64,000 nt of DNA, taken from contig NZ_JPQU01000020.1 in assembly GCF_000737245.1 (NCBI RefSeq), forward strand, positions 54,833 through 118,832, in the 5' to 3' direction. Each line of letters opens with the position of its first letter. Within the stretch, counting starts at the first letter, position 1. The notes under the pieces were generated by a model, which saw only the letters and a program-made list of their open reading frames with translations, was not told the origin of the DNA and ran no database searches. Shown here in pieces: positions 7,659 to 16,935 of this stretch. Source of the stretch: Pseudomonas syringae. Its GTDB lineage: Bacteria; Pseudomonadota; Gammaproteobacteria; Pseudomonadales; Pseudomonadaceae. The translations under genes and the position numbers were made by a program.

Positions 7659-8588
7659 ATGTCGCAACTACAACAGAGCCTTGAGCCCGTCAGTGAACAC
7701 CTGGAAAAGCAGCGCGCTGAGCTGGCCGAGCTTATTCGGCGCTTTACTCCCGGCGAAGGTAGTTTCCAGACAGCTATTGAGCCGCTGTTCATGGTGCGCT
7801 ACGAAAGCCCGTCGCAATCGTTACCAGTCTTGGTCCAGCCCGCGCTGTGCCTTTTCGCCCACGGCAGCAAGGAAGTGCGCCTCGGGGACGAAACTTACAC
7901 CTATGATCCCCTCAACTATCTTGTGCTGTCGGTCGCAATGCCTCTGAGCGGCCGAATCCTTAATGCTACTCCAGAGCAACCGAATCTGGCGCTACGCCTG
8001 GACATCGACCCTGCGGACATCAACGCGTTGATCGCCGAAGCCGGTCCTATGAGCGTACCCACCCGGCCAAGCGGTCGCGGCCTGTATGTCGAACGCATCG
8101 ATACCCAGTTATTGGACGCCGTGCTGCGGCTGTCACGCTTGCTGGACAACCCTAAAGACATTCCCATGCTTGCACCGCTGATCAAGCGTGAAATCCTTTA
8201 CCGATTGCTGCGTAGCCAGCAGGGTCATCGCCTGTACGAAATCGCGATTACCAACTGCCAGACGCATCGTGTCACCCAAGCGATCAAATGGCTTAACGAG
8301 CATTTCGCCGAGCCGCTGCGCATCGAAGAACTCGCTAGGGAGGTGAACCTCAGTATTTCCACCCTGCACCATCGGTTCAAAGCAGTCACCGCCATGAGTC
8401 CATTGCAATATCAGAAGCAACTGCGCTTACAGGAAGCGCGGCGCTTGATGCTCAACGACGGGCTGGAGGCCTCGGCGGCTGGCTACAAAGTCGGCTATGA
8501 AAGCCCGTCTCAGTTCAGCCGCGAATACAGCCGCCTGTTCGGCGCCCCGCCCCTGCGGGATATGGCGCGGTTGAGGGTAATGGTCTGA
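7659..8588 (+). CDS. AraC-family transcriptional regulator (AraC_N type)
   Basis: A 309-residue cytoplasmic regulator. The N-terminal half is a cupin-like AraC_N ligand domain (LVQPALCLFAHGSKEVRLG, then YLVLSVAMPLSGRI). The C-terminal hundred residues carry two helix-turn-helices: LRIEELAREVNLSISTLHHR, and AAGYKVGYESPSQFSREY with the family signature. GACGCACCGA precedes the ATG. It is divergent from the ABM-like gene and convergent with the decarboxylase gene. The target is not known. Confidence 0.85.
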   Translation: MSQLQQSLEPVSEHLEKQRAELAELIRRFTPGEGSFQTAIEPLFMVRYESPSQSLPVLVQPALCLFAHGSKEVRLGDETYTYDPLNYLVLSVAMPLSGRILNATPEQPNLALRLDIDPADINALIAEAGPMSVPTRPSGRGLYVERIDTQLLDAVLRLSRLLDNPKDIPMLAPLIKREILYRLLRSQQGHRLYEIAITNCQTHRVTQAIKWLNEHFAEPLRIEELAREVNLSISTLHHRFKAVTAMSPLQYQKQLRLQEARRLMLNDGLEASAAGYKVGYESPSQFSREYSRLFGAPPLRDMARLRVMV

Positions 8589-8615
8589 GCGAGCCATCGC
8601 CGATCTCGTCCCTTG

Positions 8616-8715
8616 TTGGAGCGTATGGGCGGCATTCCGACTTGCCCGCGATAAGGCTGAACGCGACTAACCTGATATCTGTGGCGCCCTTATCGCGGGC
8701 AAGCACCGCTCCCAC
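8616..8715. repeat. Asymmetric REP hairpin
   Basis: CTTGCCCGCGATAAGG (8641-8656) and CCTTATCGCGGGCAAG (8688-8703) are perfect inverted arms. The right side continues into CACCGCTCCCAC, whereas the left side has GGAGCGTATGGGCGGCATTCCGA, a piece of the arm type seen at 157-271. It sits between two convergent genes. Confidence 0.75.
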
Positions 8716-8732
8716 ATGGACCGCGTACAGCC

Positions 8733-10361
8733 TTAGAACTCCGCCATCCACCCCCGCTGATCAATCTCGATCAACGTAGGCCCCGATCGCTCGTTGGCCG
8801 CACGCAGCGCCGCCTGCAATTCCTCAACAGCAGATACCGCTTCTGCGGCACAACCCAGCGCCTTGGCGACGCCGATGAAATCCGGGGTGTAGATATCCAC
8901 GCCAATGGGCTCGATAGCGCGGTTGACCATGAACTTCTTGATCTCCTCGTAACCCTGGTTATTCCACAGCAGGATGATGATCGGAGTGCGCGCTTCCACT
9001 GCACTGGCCAGCTCCGGCAGGGTGAACTGCAAGCCACCATCGCCGATCAGGCAAGCTACCGGATTTCCTGCACCGGCATCGACACTGCCCAGCCAGGCGC
9101 CGATGGCCGCTGGCAAGGCGTAGCCGAGTGTTCCATAACCGGTCGAGGAGTTGAACCAGCGGCGTGGCTGCTCAAGATCCAGCGTCAGGTTGCCGGTGTA
9201 CACCGGTTGGGTCGAGTCGCCCACGATCACGATGTTGGGCAGCACCTCCAGCACCGTCTGTAGAAACATCGTCTGTGCACGAGTCGCCGCGTCCCAGGAA
9301 AGGTCCAGGGTTTGGCGCAAAGCCGCCACGCGCTTGACTCCCCAATCGGCATTACCCTCGCAAAGGGTCTCCTGCTCCAGCGCGACCAGCAGAGCTTCGG
9401 CGGCAGTCTGCGCGTCAGATACCAGTGCCACTTTGGGTGGGAAGTTACGCACTGTCTGGTCAGGATCAATGTCGATGCGCAGCAGTGTGCCGGGGATTTT
9501 GAAATGGCCCTGGAAGGTAATGTCGTAATCGGTTTCTGCCAGTTCGGTGCCGATGGCCAGCACCACGTCCGCAGCTTCGATCAATTCACGTGCCGGATCG
9601 AGCGCTTGGGTAGAGCCCATCAACAACGAATGACCGGACGCCAGCATGCCTTTGGCATTGATCGTCAGGGCAACCGGCGCTTGCAGCAGCTCGGCAATCT
9701 CCCTTAAGGCAGTGGCCGCTTCGATAGCGCCGCCACCCGCCAGGATCAGCGGGCGTTTCGCGCTGGCGAGCAGTTTGCTCATTTGGCTGATGGCGGCTGG
9801 CGAGGGACCGGCGCGGCTGATGCTTACAGGCTCACTGTCGAGCAAGGCATCGGCATTCTCTACCAATACGTCCAGCGGAATTTCAATGTGCACTGGACGT
9901 GGGCGCCCAGCCTGAAACACGGCAAATGCCCGGGCCAGAACACTTGGTAACTCGGCGGCTGACATCAGGGTATGGGAGAACGCCGCAACCCCTGCCACCA
10001 GTGCGCCTTGCGCTGGCAGCTCATGCAGCTTGCCACGGCCGCCGCCCAACTGGCTGCGGGACTGAACGCTGGAGATGACCAGCATCGGGATCGAATCGGC
10101 ATAGGCCTGGCCCATGGCGGTGGTGATGTTGGTCATTCCAGGGCCCGTAATGATGAAGCAGACCCCCGGCTTGCCGCTGGTGCGCGCATAGCCGTCAGCC
10201 ATAAACCCTGCACCCTGCTCATGCCGCGGCGTGATATGCCTGATCGCCGAGCCCGCGAGGCCACGGTACAACTCCACGGTGTGCACGCCGGGAATGCCAA
10301 ACACCTTCTCGACGCCATAAGCCTCAAGTAACTTCACCAACACTTCACCGCAGGTTGCCAT
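8733..10361 (-). CDS. aruI: ThDP-dependent decarboxylase, probable 5-guanidino-2-oxopentanoate decarboxylase
   Basis: A 542-residue member of the acetolactate synthase-like ThDP family. N-terminal pyrimidine-binding domain: GVEKVFGIPG, PRHEQGAGFMADGYAR with the catalytic Glu, and GPGMTNITTAMGQAYADSIP. A central domain follows. The C-terminal pyrophosphate domain has the GDGG...LLWNN metal motif. The family includes AruI of the arginine transaminase pathway, which decarboxylates 2-ketoarginine to 4-guanidinobutyraldehyde. The start at 10361 (MATCGEVLVKLLEAYG) has AGGA 12 nt upstream; the longer upstream frame has no ribosome site. No aruH transaminase or aruRS genes are in the window, so the substrate is provisional. 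Confidence 0.7.
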   Translation of the reverse strand: MATCGEVLVKLLEAYGVEKVFGIPGVHTVELYRGLAGSAIRHITPRHEQGAGFMADGYARTSGKPGVCFIITGPGMTNITTAMGQAYADSIPMLVISSVQSRSQLGGGRGKLHELPAQGALVAGVAAFSHTLMSAAELPSVLARAFAVFQAGRPRPVHIEIPLDVLVENADALLDSEPVSISRAGPSPAAISQMSKLLASAKRPLILAGGGAIEAATALREIAELLQAPVALTINAKGMLASGHSLLMGSTQALDPARELIEAADVVLAIGTELAETDYDITFQGHFKIPGTLLRIDIDPDQTVRNFPPKVALVSDAQTAAEALLVALEQETLCEGNADWGVKRVAALRQTLDLSWDAATRAQTMFLQTVLEVLPNIVIVGDSTQPVYTGNLTLDLEQPRRWFNSSTGYGTLGYALPAAIGAWLGSVDAGAGNPVACLIGDGGLQFTLPELASAVEARTPIIILLWNNQGYEEIKKFMVNRAIEPIGVDIYTPDFIGVAKALGCAAEAVSAVEELQAALRAANERSGPTLIEIDQRGWMAEF

Positions 10362-10640
10362 CGCTGTTTTTCCTGATCGAATTTTGAGGTACTCATGCTT
10401 ACTGGACGGATACCTTGCAGGAGCTGACCAAGGCTGCGAACAGTTTTTTGAGAAATACCGATTCGCAGCCTTCGGCAGCCCTACAGACACCCCCAATCCG
10501 AGATTAAACGGCGCTATAACTTTTCACACCATAGTGGCGAAAAGATATGCTTTTTGAGTCCTACGCTCTGCTTCTCCTCTACCTAGACTCCTGACAGTCC
10601 TGTTCAGAACTGCTCAGTAGTTGGGATGAGGTTAACCGAG

Positions 10641-10814
10641 ATGAATATAAAAATAAGAAGGTGCTTGTCTGTAGTCGGTGTAGCTGCGGTTATTGCGCTT
10701 TATGCCACCAGCGCTTATCGGGTGGAAATGGCGCGCCAGGCTCCTAAACACGTTGCAGGTTGCAGCTTCGGCCACTGCGTTCCGGCCAATGCAACATTCA
10801 GTGCCTTGCGATGA
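10641..10814 (+). CDS. Candidate small exported/membrane protein (57 aa)
   Basis: MNIKIRRCLSVVGVAAVIAL looks like a basic N-terminus followed by a signal or anchor helix ending near TSA. A short hydrophilic tail carries two cysteines (CSFGHC). An alternative start is ATG 10626. GAGG lies 10 nt upstream of 10641. No family is recognised. It stands alone between a divergent decarboxylase gene and the MFS exporter. Confidence 0.4.
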   Translation: MNIKIRRCLSVVGVAAVIALYATSAYRVEMARQAPKHVAGCSFGHCVPANATFSALR

Positions 10815-10941
10815 GCCCGGGCTGAAGCGTTTAAGTCGCGAGAATTGCGTAAGGCAGCTATCGATTAGGAAGCTATCGGCTTAGACTGATCGCTTTCCTC
10901 CGTCGGCCTCGACGGGGTATCACTGTCGATCAGGTTCTGCC

Positions 10942-12450
10942 TTGACCAGTCTCAATCACACCACGCCGTCCATCCGCAGCGTTTTGTCTGCATTGATGAT
11001 GGCGGTATTTCTCAGTGCTCTGGATCAGACGATCGTCGCCGTCTCGATGCCAGCCATCTCCGCCCAATTCAACGATTTCGACCTGCTGGCCTGGGTTATT
11101 TCCGCTTATATGGTGGCCTTGACCGTTGCCGTGCCCATCTACGGCAAGCTTGGTGACCTGTACGGGCGGCGAAAATTGATGCTGTTCGGGCTTGGGCTAT
11201 TCACCTTGGCCTCGCTGTTCTGCGGGGCGGCGCAAAGCATGGAGCAACTGGTTCTGGCCAGGGTCCTTCAGGGGATTGGTGCGGGTGGCATGGTCTCGGT
11301 GAGCCAGGCGATCATCGGCGATCTTGTTCCTCCCCGGGAGCGTGGCCGTTATCAGGGCTACTTCAGCGGTATGTACGCGACCGCCAGTGTTGCCGGCCCG
11401 GTTCTGGGCGGCTTCATGACCGAGTACCTGTCGTGGCGCTGGGTGTTTCTGATCAACCTGCCACTGGGGCTGGGCGCCTGGTGGATCGCCAAACGCACCT
11501 TGCTCGGCCTGCCGGTCCCGCAAAGAAAGCCGATCATTGATTACCTGGGCACGATATTGATGATCGTCGGCCTGACCGCCCTGTTGCTGGGCATCACCGA
11601 GATTGGTCAAGGCCGTGGCTGGCGCGATCAGCAGGTGGTTATTCTGCTGGGTATCGCGTTGCTGGGCCTGGTGCTGTTCGTCCTTTACGAACGCCGCACG
11701 GTAGAGCCTTTGCTCCCGATGCATCTATTCGCCAACCGCAGTGCGGTGCTGTGCTGGTGCACGATTTTCTTCACCAGCTTCCAGGCGATCTCGCTGATCG
11801 TGCTGGTTCCGCTGCGTTTTCAGACCGTCACCGGCGGCGGCGCTGACAGCGCGGCCTTGCACCTTCTGCCCTTGGCGATGGGTATGCCCATGGGCGCCTT
11901 TTTCGCTGGCCGTCGCACCTCGCTGACCGGTCGCTACAAACCGATGATCCTGACCGGTGCGCTTTTAATGCCGTTGACCATTCTTGGCATGGCCTTCACC
12001 CCACCGCAATCGGTGGTGCTGACCAGCCTGTTCATGGTCCTGACCGGGATCGCCAGTGGGATGCAGTTCCCCACCTCGCTGGTCGGCACACAGAATTCCG
12101 TAGCTGTTCAGGACATGGGTGTCGCCACCAGCACCACCAATCTGTTCCGCTCGCTGGGGGGAGCGGTAGGTGTGGCCGTCATGTCTGCGCTGTTGCTGGC
12201 GATGCTGCAAAGCACTGGCCTCGGCCATATCAGCTCAGGTCCCATCGGTGGCGAGGGCGCATCCGGCAACGTTTTGATGGACAGTCTTAATGCCGCAAGC
12301 GGCCCGGCGTTGCAGACCCTGCGTGGGGAATTGGCGATGACCTTCAGGCACTTGATGATGATCAGCGCGGCGGTCTCACTGTTCGGACTGGCCGCCGCGC
12401 TGTGTATGCCCAATAACCTGTTGCGTGGGAAAGGCCACAAAGAGCTGTGA
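10942..12450 (+). CDS. DHA2-family MFS multidrug exporter (EmrB/QacA type)
   Basis: A 502-residue inner-membrane drug:H+ antiporter predicted to have fourteen helices. Signs are the first helix FLSALDQTIVAVSMPAI (motif D1), LGDLYGRRKLM (motif A), LQGIGAGGMVSVSQAIIGD (motif B) and GPVLGGFMTEYLSWRWVFLINLP (motif C with the DHA2 WRW extension). The start is taken as TTG at 10942 because the first ATG codons fall inside helix 1; the ribosome site is weak, so the start is uncertain. No EmrA-like adaptor or regulator is adjacent. Confidence 0.8.
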   Translation: MTSLNHTTPSIRSVLSALMMAVFLSALDQTIVAVSMPAISAQFNDFDLLAWVISAYMVALTVAVPIYGKLGDLYGRRKLMLFGLGLFTLASLFCGAAQSMEQLVLARVLQGIGAGGMVSVSQAIIGDLVPPRERGRYQGYFSGMYATASVAGPVLGGFMTEYLSWRWVFLINLPLGLGAWWIAKRTLLGLPVPQRKPIIDYLGTILMIVGLTALLLGITEIGQGRGWRDQQVVILLGIALLGLVLFVLYERRTVEPLLPMHLFANRSAVLCWCTIFFTSFQAISLIVLVPLRFQTVTGGGADSAALHLLPLAMGMPMGAFFAGRRTSLTGRYKPMILTGALLMPLTILGMAFTPPQSVVLTSLFMVLTGIASGMQFPTSLVGTQNSVAVQDMGVATSTTNLFRSLGGAVGVAVMSALLLAMLQSTGLGHISSGPIGGEGASGNVLMDSLNAASGPALQTLRGELAMTFRHLMMISAAVSLFGLAAALCMPNNLLRGKGHKEL

Positions 12451-12457
12451 ACAGCTC

Positions 12458-12528
12458 AGCTGTAAGCTTCAAGCTTCAAGCGAAGCAGTGCGTGCTAGCT
12501 TGTAGCTTGTAGCTTGTAGCTTGCAGCT
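12458..12528. terminator. Hairpin of 7-bp repeats between convergent genes
   Basis: AGCTGTAAGCTTCAAGCTTCAAGC (12458-12481) faces AGCTTGTAGCTTGTAGCTTG plus TAGCTTGCAGCT (12497-12528), an imperfect inverted repeat made of AAGCTTC/AGCTTGT heptads. It fills the gap between the MFS stop and the Cache gene stop, so a bidirectional terminator role is likely. No T-tract is present. Confidence 0.55.
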
Positions 12529-13374
12529 CTAATGGTAATACCCCACCGCCACCAGGTAATTCCCCGCCTTACGCATATACGCGTGTTTGTTCTCCACCTT
12601 GCCGGTCACCGGGTTGCGCCAGCGGTATTCATATTCACCGGCGTTCTGCCTGGCGATCATCGCCAGCATGGGTTCACCCACTGGTTTGCCTTGGGGATCC
12701 TTGACCTTGTTGAAGTCGGTATTGATCAGTCGCAGATTGGTGCCGTGTGCCACGTAGCGTTTGCTGTTCAGGTCTACCACGAAAACATAGAGGTCATCCT
12801 GCAAAAAGCCACCCCGCAGGTTGTTGATTGCAACCAGAGTGCCCTTCTCATCCCGACTCAACCCGGCAACTGCTTTATCCAGCAGCGCCCTGGCTTGTTC
12901 AGGCGCCGCTCTGGGCATGTAATAGCCGACGGCCAGGATCCGTTCTGCGACGCGTTGAAAATAGACATGTTTGCGTTCGACCTTACCGTCCGCCCAGTTG
13001 TGCCAGCGGTACTCAGCCTGCTGGACGCCCTTCTCTTCGGGCGTCTTGAGCACATCCTTGAACGCTTGTTGCAGGTCAGGCTCCAGCACCTGAGAAACGT
13101 CTCGCCCGATCAACGCCACCGACGGGCCGCCACTGGCGAGCATGGTCCCGTGGGTATCGACCACAAAAACGTAGCGTTCGCCATCCACAAATTCTCCCTG
13201 GCGACTGAACTCGGCAAACGCCTTGTCGCCGACTTGCTGATAACGCGCGACGGCTTTTTCGAGCAGCGCCCTGGTGGCAGGCCCCTGCTCCGGGCTTTCA
13301 GCCCCCGCCCACGATTGGCCAAGCCAGGCACAACAGACAAAACCCAGTACCACGGACCTCAATGAAACCTGCAT
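12529..13374 (-). CDS. Periplasmic protein with two tandem Cache domains
   Basis: A 281-residue exported protein with an N-terminal signal peptide (MQVSLRSVVLGF...SWAGA). Two homologous Cache-like (sCache_2) domains follow. The first contains YVFVVDTHGTMLASGG and ends ERILAVGYY; the second contains YVFVVDLNSKRYVAHG and ends NYLVAVGYYH. Each carries the EYRW...GKVE(R/N)KH strand pair. Cache domains bind small organic acids or amino acids, normally as the periplasmic part of a receptor, but here there is no second membrane helix, kinase or methyl-accepting domain. AAGAGGTGTCCGCG precedes ATG 13374. Ligand and partner are unknown. Confidence 0.75.
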   Translation of the reverse strand: MQVSLRSVVLGFVCCAWLGQSWAGAESPEQGPATRALLEKAVARYQQVGDKAFAEFSRQGEFVDGERYVFVVDTHGTMLASGGPSVALIGRDVSQVLEPDLQQAFKDVLKTPEEKGVQQAEYRWHNWADGKVERKHVYFQRVAERILAVGYYMPRAAPEQARALLDKAVAGLSRDEKGTLVAINNLRGGFLQDDLYVFVVDLNSKRYVAHGTNLRLINTDFNKVKDPQGKPVGEPMLAMIARQNAGEYEYRWRNPVTGKVENKHAYMRKAGNYLVAVGYYH

Positions 13375-13478
13375 CGCGGACACCTCTTTTTTATATGTCT
13401 GGGCAGAGCTTAGACAATGGCCGGGCGATGCAGAATCATTCATGAGATAGAGTCACAGTATGGTCTGCCACCCTGAGG

Positions 13479-14612
13479 TCATTCCGGGTCCGCAGACCAG
13501 AACCACTGAGTGCGTTCCGCCTTGAGATGCTCAAAACCAGGCATGATTTCACCCTCGTTGAAAAAACGCCGGGATCGCGCCTTGGCATTGCTGAACCAGT
13601 ATCCGGTCTGCGGACAGGGTTGGCCGGCCTTCACAGGCGGCTTGGGTTTTTCCTCAAAACGGTCGTACCACTGCAAGGTGGATTGCTCAGTAAAGCCCCT
13701 GCCCCGAATCGGATAAGGATGCAGGCAACCGGTAGTCCGTACTCGCACCGGTTCAAGTGCATTGTGCAGCGCTCTATACGCACGGGATGGCGCCTCGCCT
13801 TTATCGCCCAGCGAGGGCAGCAACCCGGTACGCACCAGCAATCCGGCGTCATAGCCTTGGAAAACAACATCGCTGTGGGCGCTGAGCTGGCGGCGCAAGC
13901 GATCATTGCCACCGAGCGTTTTGACGTATCGACTGCCCAGTACGGTGTACCAGCTGACGCCCTTGATTCGCTCAAGCAGGTACAGGCTTTCGAGATGCGG
14001 ACCGGCATCGACCATCAGCCCGGTATGCTCCTGAGCGAAGCGATATTCCACCGGCAAATAACGCGCGTCGTCATCGGGCATGATGCACGCGAGGCCTCCA
14101 TAGCCATGCTCGGTAAGCACTTGATCGCACAAAAACCTGAGCCAGCCTTCGTAAGTCCTGACGCCTCCGCTCTCCTCGAGCAAAGACCACGGCAAAATCA
14201 TTTTCAGGCATGAGTGGTCGGTATCGTTCTGGCTTTTGCCTGCCCCCATCACAAACATCCGGTGGGTGGCCGCTTCAGCGGAGTCGGCACTGGAGATTGA
14301 CCACAGAAGCGGCTCCTCCGCCGGGGACTCGAGGATCTGACGGCGACACGTCGCGAAACCGCTCGGCGACAGCTTGCGCAGGTGTTTATATGACTGCCAT
14401 TTGAGAAATGGACGGAATGTCTCGTAGAAGCGGCTGAAGCAAACCTCCAGCCGTCGCCGGGTATCGGCCGTGTGGCCTTGCTTGAAATACAGTGTCGTCA
14501 TCAATCCGAGGCGAACAAGTGGCACACCCCTTGCTGAAACAACTGTCAGTTGTTCAGCCTTTTGCCTGAGCTCAGCCAGGATCCTTACAATTTCAGATAC
14601 AGTTTCTGACAC
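13479..14612 (-). CDS. DUF3396 (type VI immunity-like) protein, orphan
   Basis: A 377-residue cytoplasmic protein with no signal peptide. Features shared with the DUF3396/type VI immunity family are the N-terminal MTTLYFKQGHTADTRRRLE, the central MILPWSLLEE, and GVSWYTVLGSRYVKTLGG, followed by LSAHSDVVFQGYDAGLLVRTG. The last 40 residues, rich in R, K and W, end at 13479. Members protect against type VI effectors. No effector, VgrG, PAAR or Hcp gene is in the window, so it would be an orphan. Family membership is from pattern memory and is moderately sure; the toxin neutralised is unknown. Confidence 0.6.
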   Translation of the reverse strand: MSETVSEIVRILAELRQKAEQLTVVSARGVPLVRLGLMTTLYFKQGHTADTRRRLEVCFSRFYETFRPFLKWQSYKHLRKLSPSGFATCRRQILESPAEEPLLWSISSADSAEAATHRMFVMGAGKSQNDTDHSCLKMILPWSLLEESGGVRTYEGWLRFLCDQVLTEHGYGGLACIMPDDDARYLPVEYRFAQEHTGLMVDAGPHLESLYLLERIKGVSWYTVLGSRYVKTLGGNDRLRRQLSAHSDVVFQGYDAGLLVRTGLLPSLGDKGEAPSRAYRALHNALEPVRVRTTGCLHPYPIRGRGFTEQSTLQWYDRFEEKPKPPVKAGQPCPQTGYWFSNAKARSRRFFNEGEIMPGFEHLKAERTQWFWSADPE

Positions 14613-14906
14613 GCTTTAAACTCCCCAGCAACCCACTCATGTGCTAACGGGGCGCAGAGTGAAGGGAGTTTCAGAAGGGAGCAATACGGTAAAGGCAGTT
14701 TGGGAAATCAGCTACAAAGTTCAAGAAGCGTCCTACTCACAGTTCACAGATTTCCGCGTTTACCGAACATTTTTTGTAAGACATAGTCGTAGTGGCATTG
14801 CGCCAAGAAGGTAAACGATGGGTAAACTGACTGGGCAGTCATCCATCACTTCGCTATAGATAGACAGGTAAACAGCAAAAGATTGCTAACAGAACTCAGC
14901 ATGGGA
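14613..14906. other. Gene-free gap upstream of the DUF3396 gene
   Basis: About 290 bp, more AT-rich than its neighbours, with no ORF or strong hairpin that I can support. It contains the DUF3396 promoter side and the 3' flank of ttgR. Confidence 0.4.
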
Positions 14907-15539
14907 TTAATTCCGTAAAGCAGGACTCAGGCGCAACATGTCGAGCCCCGCCTCTACCCATTTTTCCGCCTGATCACTAATCGAATAGCTGTCGGGGATG
15001 AGTAGCCACTGACCGAGCATGCCATCGATGTATGCGTGCAATGAAATCGAAGCGCGCACCGTGTCCAGATCTGCAGGCAGTTGACCTTTGCGCACAGCGT
15101 TACTCAGGGCCAGACCGATTCGGTCGTTGCATTCAAGAGCACTCTCCTGCCGCTGGCGGCGGAAGTCACACATTTCATCGGTAAATTCACATTTATGAAA
15201 CAGGATCTCATTGATGCGACGGGTTTTCGGATCCAGAGCAACTTCATGAAACAAATGAATGAGGAGATTCTTCATGCAGCCCAATGGATCGGCCTCGTCC
15301 TCGCTTTCGCTCGCCTTGGCCATCTCCTCCAAGGGCTCCTGGATGCTGTCCAGCATCGCCTGCACCAGGTCGGCCTTATTACTGAAGTGCCAGTAGATCG
15401 CGCCTCGCGTCACCCCAGCCAGGCTCGCGATATCCGCCAGAGTCGTGCGCGCCACCCCTCTCTCATAGAACGCCTTTTCAGCGGCCTCAAGAATAAGACT
15501 TCGGGTGACCTGAGCTTCCTCTTTGGTACGACGGACCAT
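14907..15539 (-). CDS. ttgR: TetR-family repressor of the RND efflux pump (TtgR/EmhR type)
   Basis: A 210-residue TetR repressor. The N-terminal helix-turn-helix is [22 protein letters not shown], followed by [10 protein letters not shown]. The C-terminal all-helical drug-binding domain matches TtgR/ArpR/EmhR in length and style. In P. putida TtgR binds flavonoids and antibiotics and releases the ttgA-ttgR intergenic operator. Here the gene is divergent from ttgABC with a 250-bp gap that holds an operator-like sequence, so it would repress both itself and the pump. The start [10 protein letters not shown] is standard for the family. Confidence 0.9.
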   Translation of the reverse strand: MVRRTKEEAQVTRSLILEAAEKAFYERGVARTTLADIASLAGVTRGAIYWHFSNKADLVQAMLDSIQEPLEEMAKASESEDEADPLGCMKNLLIHLFHEVALDPKTRRINEILFHKCEFTDEMCDFRRQRQESALECNDRIGLALSNAVRKGQLPADLDTVRASISLHAYIDGMLGQWLLIPDSYSISDQAEKWVEAGLDMLRLSPALRN

Positions 15540-15671
15540 GGCATCAAAACCTCAATAAATATCCTCCAGGCTCCGAATGACGCGGGCTTGAAGCAAAAAC
15601 GGGCGGCATTTGTATTGCCTTGTCCCGAACCTGTAATCCCCTGTCTGCGCGGCTTAGCGACGCAGAAATGG

Positions 15672-15706
15672 GTATTTACAAACAACCGTGAATGTAAGTA
15701 TATTCA
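15672..15706. promoter_or_regulatory. TtgR-type operator between ttgR and ttgA
   Basis: The stretch from GTATTTACAAACAACCGTGA to ATGTAAGTATATTC closely matches, as I remember it, the operator bound by TtgR in P. putida. The half sites TTTACA and TGTAAG are inverted around the centre. It lies between the divergent ttgR and ttgA starts. Confidence 0.75.
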
Positions 15707-15789
15707 TTAGCTTGCTACTAATCCAACCAGAATTTTTTATCCCTTCCAATTTTTCTTGAGCACTCAAGGCTCCAGACCCGAGGATCTTC

Positions 15790-16932
15790 ATGCAATTCAA
15801 GCCAGCTGTTACCGTTCTGGTCACTGCCGTCGCCCTGGCCACACTGCTAAGCGGATGCGGTAAAAAGGAAGAAGCGGCAGCCCCTGCCGCACCACCTCCT
15901 CAGGTCGGCGTCGTTACCATCAAAGCTCAGCCTTATACGCTGACCACAGAACTGCCGGGCCGTACCACGGCCTACCGCATTGCCGAAGTCCGGCCGCAGG
16001 TCAACGGCATCATCCTCAAGCGCCTGTTTACCGAAGGTGCGGAAGTGAAAGCCGGTCAGCAGCTTTATCAGATCGACCCGGCGCTTTACGAAGCTACGGC
16101 CAACAGCGCCAGTGCGACGCTGCAATCAGCCAAATCACTGGCCGATCGCTATAAGCAATTGGTCAATGAACAGGCTGTCAGCCGTCAGGAATACGACAAC
16201 GCGCGATCGACCACTCAGGAAGCTCAGGCTGCCCTGCAGACCGCTCAGATCAACCTGCGTTACACCAAGGTCATGGCGCCGATTTCCGGCCGCATCGGTC
16301 GCTCGGATGTGACCGAAGGTGCACTGGTGACCAACGGGCAGGCCAACGCGATGGCGACGATTCAGCAGCTGGATCCGATCTACGTTGACGTGACTCAATC
16401 GTCAGCTGAAATGCTCAAACTCAAGCGCGACCTGGAAACCGGCAAGCTGCAGAAAGCCGGTGATAACGCTGCTACGGTCAAACTGACCCTGGAAGATGGC
16501 AGTGAATACAGCAAACCAGGCAAGCTGGAGTTCTCGGAAGTCTCGGTAGACCAGGCCACTGGCTCGGTGACCTTGCGCGCCGTGTTCCCCAACCCTGATC
16601 ACATCCTGTTGCCGGGTATGTTTGTCCACGCACAGCTTCAGGCTGGTGTCAGCGCCAAGGCGATCCTTGCTCCACAGCAAGGTGTGACCCGCGACCTCAA
16701 AGGCTCGCCGAGCGCTCTGGTGGTTAACAAAGACAACAAGGTTGAGCAACGTCAACTGGTCGCCAACCGTACCGCCGGTGCTTTCTGGCTGGTGGAAAAA
16801 GGCTTGAACGAGGGTGACCGCGTGATCACCGAAGGTCTGCAGTACGTCAAGCCAGGTGCTCAAGTGACCGTGAAGGATGCGGGTAACCTCACCGAAGCCC
16901 AGTCTGCCCCTGCCGCCGGCAAAGGTGAGTAA
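15790..16932 (+). CDS. ttgA: RND efflux periplasmic adaptor (TtgA/EmhA/MexA)
   Basis: A 380-residue lipoprotein adaptor. The signal peptide ends in a lipobox, LLSG|C, with Cys23 as the lipid anchor. A lipoyl/barrel-sandwich domain (AEVRPQVNGIILKRLFTEGA), an alpha-hairpin (residues ~95-170), beta-barrel (LEFSEVSVDQATGSVTLRA) and membrane-proximal domain follow. It links the inner-membrane pump to the outer-membrane channel. It is first of a three-gene operon, 3 bp before the pump gene. Divergent ttgR regulates it. Close relatives are called MexA, TtgA and EmhA. Confidence 0.92.
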   Translation: MQFKPAVTVLVTAVALATLLSGCGKKEEAAAPAAPPPQVGVVTIKAQPYTLTTELPGRTTAYRIAEVRPQVNGIILKRLFTEGAEVKAGQQLYQIDPALYEATANSASATLQSAKSLADRYKQLVNEQAVSRQEYDNARSTTQEAQAALQTAQINLRYTKVMAPISGRIGRSDVTEGALVTNGQANAMATIQQLDPIYVDVTQSSAEMLKLKRDLETGKLQKAGDNAATVKLTLEDGSEYSKPGKLEFSEVSVDQATGSVTLRAVFPNPDHILLPGMFVHAQLQAGVSAKAILAPQQGVTRDLKGSPSALVVNKDNKVEQRQLVANRTAGAFWLVEKGLNEGDRVITEGLQYVKPGAQVTVKDAGNLTEAQSAPAAGKGE

Positions 16933-16935
16933 TCG

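Noticed and set aside
12532..13365. A 277-codon plus-strand frame opposite the Cache gene
   Set aside because: It is the antisense of the clearly coding Cache gene, with the His- and Arg-rich composition typical of shadows.
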